From positions 124,001 through 188,000 of the forward strand of contig NZ_CANMTX010000003.1 of the NCBI RefSeq assembly GCF_947500985.1: 64,000 nucleotides of DNA, in the 5' to 3' direction. The notes under the pieces were generated by a model, which saw only the letters and a list, made by a program, of their open reading frames with translations, was not told the DNA's origin and did not search any database. This document shows positions 52,700 through 62,056 of this stretch, piece by piece. Positions within the stretch are counted from its first letter, which is position 1; the number at the start of each line of letters is the position of its first letter. The DNA is from an uncultured Maribacter sp. (GTDB lineage: Bacteria > Bacteroidota > Bacteroidia > Flavobacteriales > Flavobacteriaceae). The translations under genes were made by a program, and so were the position numbers.

Positions 52700-53893
52700 T
52701 TAAGCCAATACAGCTTTTACTTTATCTGCAGCCTCTTGGAACTGTACAGCTGATTGTACTGCTAGTCCTGAGTTATCAATAATCTCTTTTGCTATTTCAG
52801 CATTAGTACCTTGTAATCTTACAATAATCGGCACTTTTATTGAATCACCCATATTCTTGTAAGCATCAACAATTCCTTGTGCTACACGATCACAACGAAC
52901 GATACCACCAAATATATTAACCAAAATTGCTTTAACATTAGGATCTTTTAATATGATTCTAAATGCCTCTTCAACTCTTTTAGCATCTGCAGTACCACCA
53001 ACATCTAAGAAGTTAGCTGGTTCACCACCTGCCATTTTAATTAAATCCATAGTTGCCATTGCAAGACCTGCTCCATTAACCATACAACCAACGTTACCAT
53101 CAAGATCTACATAGTTAAGACCAACTTCTCTTGCTTCAACTTCAATAGCATTCTCTTCTCTAAGATCACGCATATCAGCATACTTCTTTCTACGGTATAG
53201 TGCATTATCATCAATAGAAACCTTAGCATCAACAGCCATGATTAAATCATCAGATGTTTTTAATACTGGGTTAATTTCGAACATATTAGAATCACTTTCT
53301 ACATATGCCTTATATAATGATGCAACGAATTTTGTCATCTCTTTGAACGCAGTACCTGAAAGACCTAAGTTAAAAGCAATTTTTCTTGCTTGAAAACCTA
53401 ACAATCCTGTAGCTGGGTCAATTTCTTCTGTAAAGATTAAATGCGGAGTACTTTCAGCAACCTCTTCAATGTCCATACCACCTTCTGTAGAATACATAAT
53501 CATATTCTTACCAGTAGCTCTGTTTAATACAACAGACATATAGAATTCACTAGTTTCGCTTTCGCCTGGGTAGTAAACATCTTCGGCAACCAATACTTGG
53601 TGTACTTTTTTACCCTCCGCAGAAGTTTGCGGTGTAATTAAGTTCATACCAATAATCTGGTTTGCTATCTCTTCTACTTCTTTAAGGTTTTTGGCTAATT
53701 TTACACCACCACCTTTACCACGACCACCTGCGTGTACTTGCGCTTTAATAACGTGCCATCCAGTTCCGGTTTCAGCAGTTAATTGCTTTGCAGCCTCAAC
53801 AGCCTCTTTTGCATTTTGGGCAACTATTCCTCTTTGGATGCGCACCCCAAAACTTGCTAATATCTCTTTTCCTTGATATTCGTGAAGGTTCAT
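52700..53893 (-). CDS. sucC: Succinyl-CoA synthetase beta subunit (ADP-forming)
   Basis: This 397-residue ATP-grasp subunit makes succinate and ATP from succinyl-CoA in the TCA cycle, as an alpha2-beta2 complex with SucD. It starts MNLHEYQGKEILASFGV. The nucleotide-binding region contains KAQVHAGGRGKGGGVKLAKN, FEINPVL marks the Mg-binding side, and GGIVRCDRVAQGIV is the CoA-ligase phosphate-loop segment near the C-terminus. The length is normal. sucD is not adjacent, which is usual in Bacteroidota. A TATTTTTG box 26 bases upstream may be its promoter. Confidence 0.97.
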   Translation of the reverse strand: MNLHEYQGKEILASFGVRIQRGIVAQNAKEAVEAAKQLTAETGTGWHVIKAQVHAGGRGKGGGVKLAKNLKEVEEIANQIIGMNLITPQTSAEGKKVHQVLVAEDVYYPGESETSEFYMSVVLNRATGKNMIMYSTEGGMDIEEVAESTPHLIFTEEIDPATGLLGFQARKIAFNLGLSGTAFKEMTKFVASLYKAYVESDSNMFEINPVLKTSDDLIMAVDAKVSIDDNALYRRKKYADMRDLREENAIEVEAREVGLNYVDLDGNVGCMVNGAGLAMATMDLIKMAGGEPANFLDVGGTADAKRVEEAFRIILKDPNVKAILVNIFGGIVRCDRVAQGIVDAYKNMGDSIKVPIIVRLQGTNAEIAKEIIDNSGLAVQSAVQFQEAADKVKAVLA

Positions 53894-53918
53894 ATATATG
53901 GTGAATTTAATTGTTAAG

Positions 53919-53926
53919 CAAAAATA
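53919..53926 (-). promoter_or_regulatory. Candidate -7 box for sucC
   Basis: TATTTTTG on the minus strand fits TAnnTTTG and leaves a leader of about 25 bases before the sucC ATG. No clear -33 TTTG at the usual spacing. Confidence 0.42.
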
Positions 53927-54044
53927 GGAAACAGGAAGTAATAATCTAAAAATACTGGTGATTAATTAGAATAACTAGTAGAATTAACCTGATAAAAACA
54001 CAAATTCCTTATTATGTGATTGAATTTTGTAGCTAAAAAACGAC

Positions 54045-54683
54045 CTAAATCTCTAAATCTTTAAAATCTAACGGATCAAAATTTTTGAAATGTCCGTTAA
54101 GTTCAATTGTTTTCTTGGTTCTATTTACCTCTGACAATACAGTTATTGTAGAAGTTAGATGCAGACTTATAAAGTTAAGTCGATCATTTTCTGTAGGTAT
54201 CTGTAATAGTTGATACTCTTGCTCAAAAGACAATCCTATTTTGTGAGCCAGCGTAAAACTATTGAATTCTTTTACATTGAGTTTGGTATATGGCACATCC
54301 ATGATAGCATATAATTGTTCTATACCATTAATAATAGTTTGTTTTTTTTCTTCGGATGCTTCATAATCATACTCCAACAACTTTACAATACCACCTGCGT
54401 AAAGCTTATTATCCATAATATTATCAAAAGCGAGTAATTTAAAGACTTGCCTAGCTACGCAGACCACATCCATTTCTCCTGTTTCATACGTTGTTACCAC
54501 TTCTACCAATTGTACCTCAACACCGTATTCCATCTTATTATTTATGAAAACAGGTATACCAAAAGTGATGGCTTCTTCTCTACAATCTTGAATTAATTCT
54601 TTGTAGCGATCTTCAAAAACATGAAGGGGAACCGTCTCCCCCGGAAAGAATATAGACTGTAATGGAAATAAAGGTAATTTCAT
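54045..54683 (-). CDS. Lon-substrate-binding-domain (LON N-terminal) protein
   Basis: This 212-residue stand-alone protein has the N-terminal domain of Lon protease. It starts MKLPLFPLQSIFFPGETVPL, with VFEDRYKELIQDCREEAITF and MEYGVEVQLVEVVTTYETGE following. There is no ATPase or protease domain. Such proteins are widespread in bacteria and of unknown role; they may bind unfolded protein segments. It lies between sucC and lysA, on the sucC strand but 150 bases upstream of it, so a separate transcript is likely. Confidence 0.85.
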   Translation of the reverse strand: MKLPLFPLQSIFFPGETVPLHVFEDRYKELIQDCREEAITFGIPVFINNKMEYGVEVQLVEVVTTYETGEMDVVCVARQVFKLLAFDNIMDNKLYAGGIVKLLEYDYEASEEKKQTIINGIEQLYAIMDVPYTKLNVKEFNSFTLAHKIGLSFEQEYQLLQIPTENDRLNFISLHLTSTITVLSEVNRTKKTIELNGHFKNFDPLDFKDLEI

Positions 54684-54834
54684 ATGCTAAATGTACAAAG
54701 GAGTTTATTTAGCGCCAAAATAAATAGAACTCTACAATGTTACAAATATCACAATTTGTTATTTTTAGCGATTTTATGTTATTATTTTTGTTCTTAATAA
54801 ATTAGAAAAGTAAATTCGCTTAAAATTAGATAGT

Positions 54835-56073
54835 ATGAGAAATGAGGATTTATTGCAAATCGCAAAAACCTATGGTGATCCGGTGTACGTTTATGACTCG
54901 GAAAAAATAGTTTCACAGTTCAATAGATTAACCAAAGCTTTTGGTTCTGTAAAAAAATTGAAACTTAACTATGCAGCCAAGGCACTTTCTAATATTACTA
55001 TTTTAAGATTGATGAATAGTCTTGGTAGCGGTCTTGATACCGTTTCTATACAAGAAGTTCAACTAGGTTTATTAGCAGGTTTTAAACCAGAATCAATCAT
55101 TTTCACCCCTAACGGAGTTTCTTTAGAAGAAATTGAACAAGCTGCCAAATTGGGAGTACGCATTAACATAGACAACCTTTCTATATTAGAACAATTTGGT
55201 AGTAAGCATCCAAATATTCCGGTATGTATTCGTATTAATCCGCATGTAATGGCAGGTGGAAATTCTAATATATCTGTTGGTCATATAGATTCTAAATTCG
55301 GAATCAGCATTCATCAAATTCCGCATTTACTTCGTATTGTAGAATTGACTAAAATGAATATCAACGGTATACATATGCATACCGGTAGTGATATTTTAGA
55401 TATCGATGTATTCTTATATGCTTCTGAAATTCTTTTTGATACTGCTCGAAATTTTAAAAATCTAGATTTTATCGATTTTGGTAGCGGCTTCAAAGTACCT
55501 TATAAAGAAGGTGATATTGAAACTAATGTTGAAGAACTAGGTAAAAAACTAAGTACTCGTTTTAATGAGTTCTGTAAAGAATATGGTAAAGATTTGACAT
55601 TGGCTTTTGAGCCAGGCAAGTTTTTAGTGAGTGAAGCAGGTGTTTTTCTTGCAAAAGTAAATGTGGTAAAACAAACTACTTCCACAGTATTTGCAAGTGT
55701 AGATTCAGGTTTCAATCACTTAATTAGACCAATGCTTTACGGCGCTACGCATACCATCAATAACATTTCTAATCCAAAAGGCAGAGAACGTTATTATTCT
55801 GTTGTAGGGTATATCTGTGAGACCGATACTTTTGCCAGCAATAAAAGAATAAACGAGATTACCGAAGGTGATATTCTTTGCTTTAAAAATGCAGGCGCGT
55901 ATTGCTTTACTATGGCAAGTAACTACAACTCAAGATTTAGACCACCAGAAGTTCTTTGGCATAAAGGGAAAGCAATTCTTATACGCGAAAGAGAAACTTT
56001 TGAAGATTTAATTCGTAACCAAGTAGATGTAAAAGATTTGTTCGCTGTTAAAGAAACGGCAAAAGTGAAATAA
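54835..56073 (+). CDS. lysA: Diaminopimelate decarboxylase
   Basis: This 412-residue PLP enzyme of fold type III decarboxylates meso-diaminopimelate to lysine, the last step of lysine synthesis. Lys49 in LNYAAKAL binds PLP. GSGLDTVSIQEVQLGLLAGF, GIHMHTGSDI, DFGSGF (the phosphate-binding Gly loop) and LAFEPGKFLV follow in order. The second-subunit cysteine is in GYICETDTFA, and NAGAYCFTMASNYNSRFRPP completes the active site. The length is normal. dapD for the same pathway is at 13040. The next gene starts 60 bases on. Confidence 0.96.
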   Translation: MRNEDLLQIAKTYGDPVYVYDSEKIVSQFNRLTKAFGSVKKLKLNYAAKALSNITILRLMNSLGSGLDTVSIQEVQLGLLAGFKPESIIFTPNGVSLEEIEQAAKLGVRINIDNLSILEQFGSKHPNIPVCIRINPHVMAGGNSNISVGHIDSKFGISIHQIPHLLRIVELTKMNINGIHMHTGSDILDIDVFLYASEILFDTARNFKNLDFIDFGSGFKVPYKEGDIETNVEELGKKLSTRFNEFCKEYGKDLTLAFEPGKFLVSEAGVFLAKVNVVKQTTSTVFASVDSGFNHLIRPMLYGATHTINNISNPKGRERYYSVVGYICETDTFASNKRINEITEGDILCFKNAGAYCFTMASNYNSRFRPPEVLWHKGKAILIRERETFEDLIRNQVDVKDLFAVKETAKVK

Positions 56074-56133
56074 AGCATTTAAAAATACGTTAGTTTTGGT
56101 ATAATAGTTGGACTATACACTCAAATTAAACTC

Positions 56134-56670
56134 ATGAAAACGTATTCTTTATCTTTTTACAAATCATTTTTATTCTTAGCCGTTCTTTTTATTTCGGCCG
56201 CTAGTTATGCACAAGAGGTAAATTGGATTTCTTGGGAAGAGGCTGCCGAACTAACGGCAACCGACACCAACCCAAAGAAAGTCTTTATTGACGTGTACAC
56301 TGATTGGTGTGGATGGTGCAAGAAAATGGATAAGGACACTTTTCAAAATCCGGAAGTAGCTGCATACATGGCAGAGAACTATTATATGGTAAAGTTTGAT
56401 GGTGAAGGTAAAGACCCAATCGAATATAAAGGGAAGACATATAAATTTGTTCCCTCTGGCAGAAAGGGTTATCATGAATTTGCAGCCGCTTTAATGCAAG
56501 GTCGTTTAAGCTACCCAACTACTATTTTCTTAGACGAAGAATTAAACATGCTTTCTCCAATACCTGGTTATCAAAAGCCAGAGCCATTCTTAGAAATTGC
56601 TCGCTATTTTGGTAGTGACATTTACAAAGAAAAAGATTGGAAAGCCTATACGGGTGAAGCTGGTAAATAA
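56134..56670 (+). CDS. Exported thioredoxin-fold protein (DUF255/thioredoxin_7-like)
   Basis: This 178-residue exported protein has a signal ending near ASYAQ (27). A thioredoxin fold follows with the redox motif DWCGWCKKMDKDTF (Cys59, Cys62). The cis-Pro strand is SYPTTIFLDE. Between them is a longer insert (about 80-110) containing GEGKDPIEYKGKTYKFVPSG. It resembles periplasmic reductases of the thioredoxin_7 type that act on secreted protein disulphides, perhaps the cysteine-rich surface proteins in this genome (inference). It lies 60 bases after lysA, with no terminator between them seen. Confidence 0.88.
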   Translation: MKTYSLSFYKSFLFLAVLFISAASYAQEVNWISWEEAAELTATDTNPKKVFIDVYTDWCGWCKKMDKDTFQNPEVAAYMAENYYMVKFDGEGKDPIEYKGKTYKFVPSGRKGYHEFAAALMQGRLSYPTTIFLDEELNMLSPIPGYQKPEPFLEIARYFGSDIYKEKDWKAYTGEAGK

Positions 56671-56792
56671 GCATAAAAAACTTACCCCTCTTTAGTAAAA
56701 AGCTCTATTCATATTTGACAGAAGAAACTAAGATTTTATCAAAGTATTTGATATAGTTTAGTATTCTATTAATACAACGAGAAATAAGTTTT

Positions 56793-57458
56793 ATGAAGTA
56801 TTTAATGATGATTCTACTTATTTCATTAAGTATAATTTCTATCTACGGTCAAAACAAAAAAAAATGGCAAAGTGAGTGGAAATATGGCGAGTTAATTTTA
56901 CGAAATGGCGATACATTAAAAGGAAGAATGATATTACCTATTTTAGATGATATGGCTCTAACAAGTTCGAAAAAGGTAAAATTTCAAAAAAGTTCTAAAA
57001 ATAAGAAAACCAACTATAGCCATTTTGATGTTAAAAAAGTAATTATTAAAAATCACATGCTAAACAAAACATGGGATTATCAATTCGTTAAAATATCAGA
57101 TTCTAAATATAGATTGTTTGAGCTTGTTTATGAAAGTGACGAAATAAGGTTATTTAAAAGAAAAACTGAAAAAAATAATAATGACTATTTACCATCTCCT
57201 GTAAACAGTGTACATAGTATAGTTCATATGTTTGATAATAATACTGTTTATAATACAAGATATTACGCTCAACGAAAGAATGAAGGCGTCGCTTCTATTC
57301 TTTACAATTCAGGTCCCTTTGCAAAATCATTTCGTAAAAACGGCATCCATTATTTTTCTGATTGTCCCGATTTAGTTTCGAGCTTAAAAAATAGAGGTTT
57401 AAATGAATCTGATGTGCTGAAAATTGTCAAAGAATTCGACAAATGTTTACATAACTAA
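56793..57458 (+). CDS. Hypothetical exported protein
   Basis: This 221-residue protein has a signal peptide (hydrophobic 3-18, cleavage near IYGQ, 20). The mature part starts with a small strand-rich region (YGELILRNGDTLKGRMILP, then VKFQKSSKNKKTNYSHFD), in which L-R-N-G-D-T-L-K-G-R resembles a beta hairpin found in other Bacteroidota secreted proteins. The remainder is basic with a final helix (LNESDVLKIVKEFDKCL). Two cysteines lie near the C-terminus (SDCPD, KCLHN). I do not recognise a family. It stands alone, 122 bases after the thioredoxin-fold gene, in an A+T-rich stretch. Confidence 0.65.
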   Translation: MKYLMMILLISLSIISIYGQNKKKWQSEWKYGELILRNGDTLKGRMILPILDDMALTSSKKVKFQKSSKNKKTNYSHFDVKKVIIKNHMLNKTWDYQFVKISDSKYRLFELVYESDEIRLFKRKTEKNNNDYLPSPVNSVHSIVHMFDNNTVYNTRYYAQRKNEGVASILYNSGPFAKSFRKNGIHYFSDCPDLVSSLKNRGLNESDVLKIVKEFDKCLHN

Positions 57459-57682
57459 GCTCTGTAATTTGGGCATATATCTTTTTAATTTAAAAGAGAT
57501 CAATTATTATTTATCAAAAATCTTAATATTATTCTTACCAATAGTTTACTACTATCAATCGTATACTACCGTATCATAATAAATAAAAAAGTGCATCTCC
57601 ATTTAGTGTAGGTTTAAACTCTTCGAAAATTGTAAAGTTATTTCCATTAAAGTACTTTCACAACAACGTATAACTCTAACTT

Positions 57683-60265
57683 ATGAAGAACCTATTTTAC
57701 GCTTTTTTTTTAGTCATCTTTTTAATATCGTGCGCTAACGAAAATGACAATTCAAAACAAGTTGAATCTGGAGTATCAGAAGCTATGGCAACCCAAAGAG
57801 CTTCTCTAATCTCAAATGTACATTATAACTTAAGTTTTAATATCCCTAAAGAACAAGAAGCCCCTATAGCATCTAAGCTATTATTAGAATTCAACTTAAC
57901 GCAACTTCAAGAACCTGTCTACTTAGATTTTAAAGAGGAAACTTCAAAAATAAAATCGGTATCCATTAACGAAGCTGATGTCGCTATTCTTCATAAAAAT
58001 GAACATATAGTTCTACATGAAGACTACTTGGTTAAAGGAAATAACACCATTATAATTGAGTTTGATGCTGGTGAGCTTTCTCTTAATAGAAATGAAGATT
58101 ACTTGTATACTTTATTAGTACCTGATCGTGCAAGAACACTATTCCCTTGTTTTGATCAACCTAATATAAAAGGTATGTATACGCTGAATATTACAGCACC
58201 AAATGATTGGAAAGTTTTATGCGGTTCAAAAGAAGTAAAGCAAACTCAGAAAGGGGAATACACACAACATAATTTTAGTGCTTCTGACCAAATGAGTACC
58301 TATCTATTTTCATTTGTAGCCGGTAAATTTGAATCAGTAACTCAAAAACCTGCGAATATGGATATGACCATGTTATACCGAGAAACAGATACCACTAAAA
58401 TTAAGTATAGCTTAGATTCCATTTTTAATCTACATCAGCAATCCTTATCATTTTTAGAGAAGTATACCGCATATCCTTTTCCTTTTCAAAAAATGGATTT
58501 CGCTGCAATACCCGGATTTCAATACGGCGGAATGGAGCATGTCGGCGCAATTCAGTACCGAGAAAGTTCGCTGTTTTTAGATGAAAGTGCTACAGCTAAC
58601 AGAAAATTAAGTCGTGCAAAACTAATTGCCCACGAAACATCACATATGTGGTTCGGCGATTTAGTAACTATGAATTGGTTTAATGATGTTTGGATGAAAG
58701 AGGTGTTTGCCAATTTCATGGCAGATAAAATTATGAATCCCACTTTCCCAGATATAGACCATCAATTGGCTTTTATGATTACCCACTACCTTAATGCTTA
58801 TGGAGAGGATAGAACATTGGGTACGAACCCTATTCGGCAAGATTTAGAAAACCTCAACAACGCAGGTTCACTTTACGGAAGTATTATTTACAATAAAGCC
58901 CCAATAATGATGCGTCAATTAGAAACCGTTTTAGGTAAAGAGGCATTTCAAACAGGTATTCAAGAATACATTAAAACCTTTGCATTCAAAAATGCTGTTT
59001 GGGGTGAGCTAATTGATATTCTCGATAAAAAGTCTACTACAGATATGGTTGGTTGGAGCAATGTTTGGGTCAATAATTCTAGTAGACCCATCTTTAGTGA
59101 TGATATTGAATATGATGATGAAAACAAAATAACCTCATTTACATTATTTCAAAAAGCAGAAGATAAAACTAATCATTCGTGGCCACAGAGATTTGAAGTA
59201 TTATTTCTTTATCCTGATAAAACAAAAACGTTGACCGTTAACATGATTGGCAGTGAATTGAAATTAGATGATGCTATCGGCATGGCTAAACCAAACTCAA
59301 TATTATATAATTCAAATGCTGAAGGCTACGGAGTGTTTCCTGTTCAGGAAAAAGATATAGACATTATACCTAACATAAATGACCAAGTGGCTCGTGGTTA
59401 CGCCTACATCAATGTGTATGAGAGTATGCTAAATGGCAGTATTACTCCCGATGCAGTAATAAAGCTATACTCAAAAGGACTAGTTAATGAAAAGAATGAA
59501 TTATTAATTAATCTCATCTCTAGGTACGCTACTTCAGTTTTTTGGAAATATCTTACCGCAGAACAACGCCTTTTTTATCAGAGAGAAATTACAGAACAGA
59601 TATGGGCTAAATTACAAGAAGAACTTGCACCTAATATTAAAAAGACATTATACAACACCTATGTATCATTAGGTTATACAGATATTTCCCTAGACCGTTT
59701 ATACAAAATTTGGAAGAAAGATGTAGTAATCAGTAATCTAAAGCTTAACGATGAAAATTATACTGAATTAGCAATGGATTTAGCCTTGTACGGACACCCA
59801 GAAAGTGAAAACATTTTAAAAACGGCAGAACAGGCGATAAGTAATAATGATAAATTAAACAGGTTTAAATTTTTACTACCGTCTCTATCAAAAGATGAGC
59901 AGACAAGAAATGATTTTTTCGAATCACTTCAAAAAGAAGAAAGCCGTGCTAAAGAATCATGGGTGGCTAATGCAATGAATAATTTAAATCACCCTTTACA
60001 TCAAAAAGAATCCATTAAGTATCTAAGAGCAAGTCTAGACTTAGTTGATGAAATACAAAAAACAGGTGATATCTTTTTCCCAAAAAGATGGTTAAGTAGT
60101 ACTATAGGCAACTACACTTCACCGGAAGCTTATGAAATTTTACAGCGTTTTCTTGAGGAAAATCCTGATTTAAATTCTTCACTAAAATCAAAAGTACTTC
60201 AAGCTTCAGATGATTTGAGAAGGGTTCAACTCCTGCAGAAACAGATTGATACCTCATTAGATTAA
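57683..60265 (+). CDS. M1 family aminopeptidase, lipoprotein
   Basis: This 860-residue aminopeptidase N-type zinc peptidase is attached by a lipobox (FLISC, Cys17), so it sits in the outer envelope. It trims N-terminal residues from peptides. GGMEH (282-286) is the substrate-binding exopeptidase motif, HETSH (317-321) is the zinc site with catalytic Glu318, and Glu340 in KEVFANF is the third ligand, at the normal 18-residue spacing. The C-terminal half (about 530-860) is a helical repeat domain as in ERAP/APN. Asn of GxMEN is His here, as often in Bacteroidota. It is the last gene before a bidirectional terminator shared with guaB. Confidence 0.94.
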   Translation: MKNLFYAFFLVIFLISCANENDNSKQVESGVSEAMATQRASLISNVHYNLSFNIPKEQEAPIASKLLLEFNLTQLQEPVYLDFKEETSKIKSVSINEADVAILHKNEHIVLHEDYLVKGNNTIIIEFDAGELSLNRNEDYLYTLLVPDRARTLFPCFDQPNIKGMYTLNITAPNDWKVLCGSKEVKQTQKGEYTQHNFSASDQMSTYLFSFVAGKFESVTQKPANMDMTMLYRETDTTKIKYSLDSIFNLHQQSLSFLEKYTAYPFPFQKMDFAAIPGFQYGGMEHVGAIQYRESSLFLDESATANRKLSRAKLIAHETSHMWFGDLVTMNWFNDVWMKEVFANFMADKIMNPTFPDIDHQLAFMITHYLNAYGEDRTLGTNPIRQDLENLNNAGSLYGSIIYNKAPIMMRQLETVLGKEAFQTGIQEYIKTFAFKNAVWGELIDILDKKSTTDMVGWSNVWVNNSSRPIFSDDIEYDDENKITSFTLFQKAEDKTNHSWPQRFEVLFLYPDKTKTLTVNMIGSELKLDDAIGMAKPNSILYNSNAEGYGVFPVQEKDIDIIPNINDQVARGYAYINVYESMLNGSITPDAVIKLYSKGLVNEKNELLINLISRYATSVFWKYLTAEQRLFYQREITEQIWAKLQEELAPNIKKTLYNTYVSLGYTDISLDRLYKIWKKDVVISNLKLNDENYTELAMDLALYGHPESENILKTAEQAISNNDKLNRFKFLLPSLSKDEQTRNDFFESLQKEESRAKESWVANAMNNLNHPLHQKESIKYLRASLDLVDEIQKTGDIFFPKRWLSSTIGNYTSPEAYEILQRFLEENPDLNSSLKSKVLQASDDLRRVQLLQKQIDTSLD

Positions 60266-60276
60266 TATTGAGACAT

Positions 60277-60307
60277 AAAAAAAGAGGTCCAAAAGACCTC
60301 TTTTTTT
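60277..60307. terminator. Bidirectional intrinsic terminator
   Basis: A perfect 13-bp stem (60277-60289 with 60295-60307) carries A7 and T7 tracts and a 5-base loop between the convergent M1 peptidase and guaB genes. Confidence 0.92.
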
Positions 60308-60324
60308 ATACACTTCTATATTTT

Positions 60325-61797
60325 CTATCTACTATAATTAGGACTCTCCTTTGTAATGGTTACATCATGTGGGTGACTTTCATTAATACCACTAGCTGTT
60401 ATTTTAACAAATCTACCAGTATCTTGTAATGTCGCTATATCTTTTGCTCCACAGTATCCCATACCAGCTTTTAAACCACCTATAAACTGATGTATACTTT
60501 CATACAACTCTCCTTTGTAAGGCACACGACCTACAATACCTTCAGGTACTAATTTCTTGATATCATCTTCAACATCTTGAAAGTAACGATCCTTACTACC
60601 TTGCTTCATTGCCTCTACAGATCCCATACCTCGGTAAGATTTAAACTTTCTACCTTCATAGATAATCGTTTCTCCTGGAGATTCTTTAGTTCCTGCTAAA
60701 AGTGACCCTAACATTACCGTATCTGCACCTGCAGCAATAGCTTTAGGAATATCACCCGTATATCGAATACCGCCATCTGCAATTACTGGAACACCTGAAC
60801 CTTTTATAGCTGCTGCTACTTCTAATACCGCAGAGAACTGAGGAAAACCAACACCTGCAACAACTCTTGTCGTACAAATTGAACCGGGACCAATACCAAC
60901 TTTAACTGCATCTGCACCCGCATCTACTAAATATTTTGCTGCCGCACCCGTAGCAATATTACCAACAATAACATCTAGGTTTGGAAACTTCTTTTTTACA
61001 GCTTGTAACACCTCTACCACACCTTTGGTATGACCATGAGCTGTATCAATCACTACTGCATCTACGCCTGCATTAACCAATGCCTCTGCTCTTTCTACAG
61101 CATCTGCTGTAACACCTAAAGCAGCTGCAACACGAAGTCTACCGAACTGATCTTTATTGGCACTAGGTTTTTGGGTAAGTTTTGTAATATCACGAAATGT
61201 AATCAAACCTACCAACTTATAATTTTTATCTACAACAGGTAGTTTTTCAATTTTATGTTGTTGTAAAATATCTTCTGCTTCTGAAAGTGAAGTTCCTTCA
61301 GCAGCTGTTACCAAATTTTCAGAAGTCATTACCTCAGAAATAGGTCTTTCATTATTTTTCTCGAAACGTAAATCCCTATTGGTTACGATACCTAAAAGTT
61401 TACCATCTGCATCAACGATAGGGATACCACCAATACTATACTCTTTCATATTAGCTTTGGCATCTTTCACTTTCGAATCAAGTGGTTGTGTAACCGGGTC
61501 CAAAATCATTCCGCTTTCAGCCCTTTTCACCTTTCTCACTTTCATAGCCTGCTGCTCAATACTCATGTTCTTGTGCAACACGCCAATACCACCTTCTTGA
61601 GCCATGGCAATTGCCATTCTAGACTCCGTAACCGTATCCATCGCTGCCGATATGATAGGTACATTGATTGTAATATTTCTTGTGAATTTTGTCTGAATAC
61701 TAACTTCTCTTGGAAGCACTTCAGAATATGCAGGTACTAATAATACGTCGTCGTATGTTAGACCTTCTCCTAGAATTTTATTTTGGTGGGCTTGCAT
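60325..61797 (-). CDS. guaB: Inosine-5'-monophosphate dehydrogenase
   Basis: This 490-residue enzyme oxidises IMP to XMP with NAD+, the committed step to GMP. The barrel starts [20 protein letters not shown]. Two CBS domains (about 100-205) lie between the barrel halves, and the catalytic Cys308 is in [25 protein letters not shown] and the flap [14 protein letters not shown] follow, then [11 protein letters not shown] near the end. I took the ATG at 61797; nine codons from an upstream TTG would overlap the -7 box at 61822-61829. Guanine nucleotide feedback through the CBS domains is usual for the family. Confidence 0.97.
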   Translation of the reverse strand: MQAHQNKILGEGLTYDDVLLVPAYSEVLPREVSIQTKFTRNITINVPIISAAMDTVTESRMAIAMAQEGGIGVLHKNMSIEQQAMKVRKVKRAESGMILDPVTQPLDSKVKDAKANMKEYSIGGIPIVDADGKLLGIVTNRDLRFEKNNERPISEVMTSENLVTAAEGTSLSEAEDILQQHKIEKLPVVDKNYKLVGLITFRDITKLTQKPSANKDQFGRLRVAAALGVTADAVERAEALVNAGVDAVVIDTAHGHTKGVVEVLQAVKKKFPNLDVIVGNIATGAAAKYLVDAGADAVKVGIGPGSICTTRVVAGVGFPQFSAVLEVAAAIKGSGVPVIADGGIRYTGDIPKAIAAGADTVMLGSLLAGTKESPGETIIYEGRKFKSYRGMGSVEAMKQGSKDRYFQDVEDDIKKLVPEGIVGRVPYKGELYESIHQFIGGLKAGMGYCGAKDIATLQDTGRFVKITASGINESHPHDVTITKESPNYSR

Positions 61798-61821
61798 AGC
61801 AATTAAGGATTTAATTGCGTG

Positions 61822-61829
61822 CAAATATA
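61822..61829 (-). promoter_or_regulatory. Candidate -7 box for guaB
   Basis: TATATTTG on the minus strand matches the TAnnTTTG consensus and leaves a leader of about 20-25 bases before the guaB ATG. This position also argues against the upstream TTG start. A -33 TTTG at standard spacing is not evident. Confidence 0.5.
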
Positions 61830-61988
61830 GTGAATATAGTTGGTTTATTTATTCTTCACCAAACCTTAGCAAAAGCTTCACATTAATTAAAGATTAGTAA
61901 TTAAAAAACACAACTATTCTAGACATGCAATTTATTTATTATACAACGCTATTGAACAACTTCGGGGGCAGACATACTAGGTATTCTA

Positions 61989-62022
61989 AGAGGCCTAACT
62001 TAAAAATTATAAGCTAGCCTCT
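61989..62022. other. Hairpin between guaB and the TonB-dependent receptor
   Basis: Arms AGAGGC (61989-61994) with GCCTCT (62017-62022), continued by TAACTTA with TAAGCTA (one mismatch, a G-U pair on the minus strand) around a single bulge, make a 13-bp stem. It lies 35 bases past the receptor stop and has no U run, so it may protect the 3' end or end transcription with help. Confidence 0.4.
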
Positions 62023-62056
62023 CGAAGTATTAAAGTCTCAATTATCGAGTAAAATT

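Noticed and set aside
60325-61824. guaB starting at the TTG at 61824
   Set aside because: The extra nine codons overlap a TATATTTG promoter box and are not typical of the family; the ATG at 61797 is preferred.
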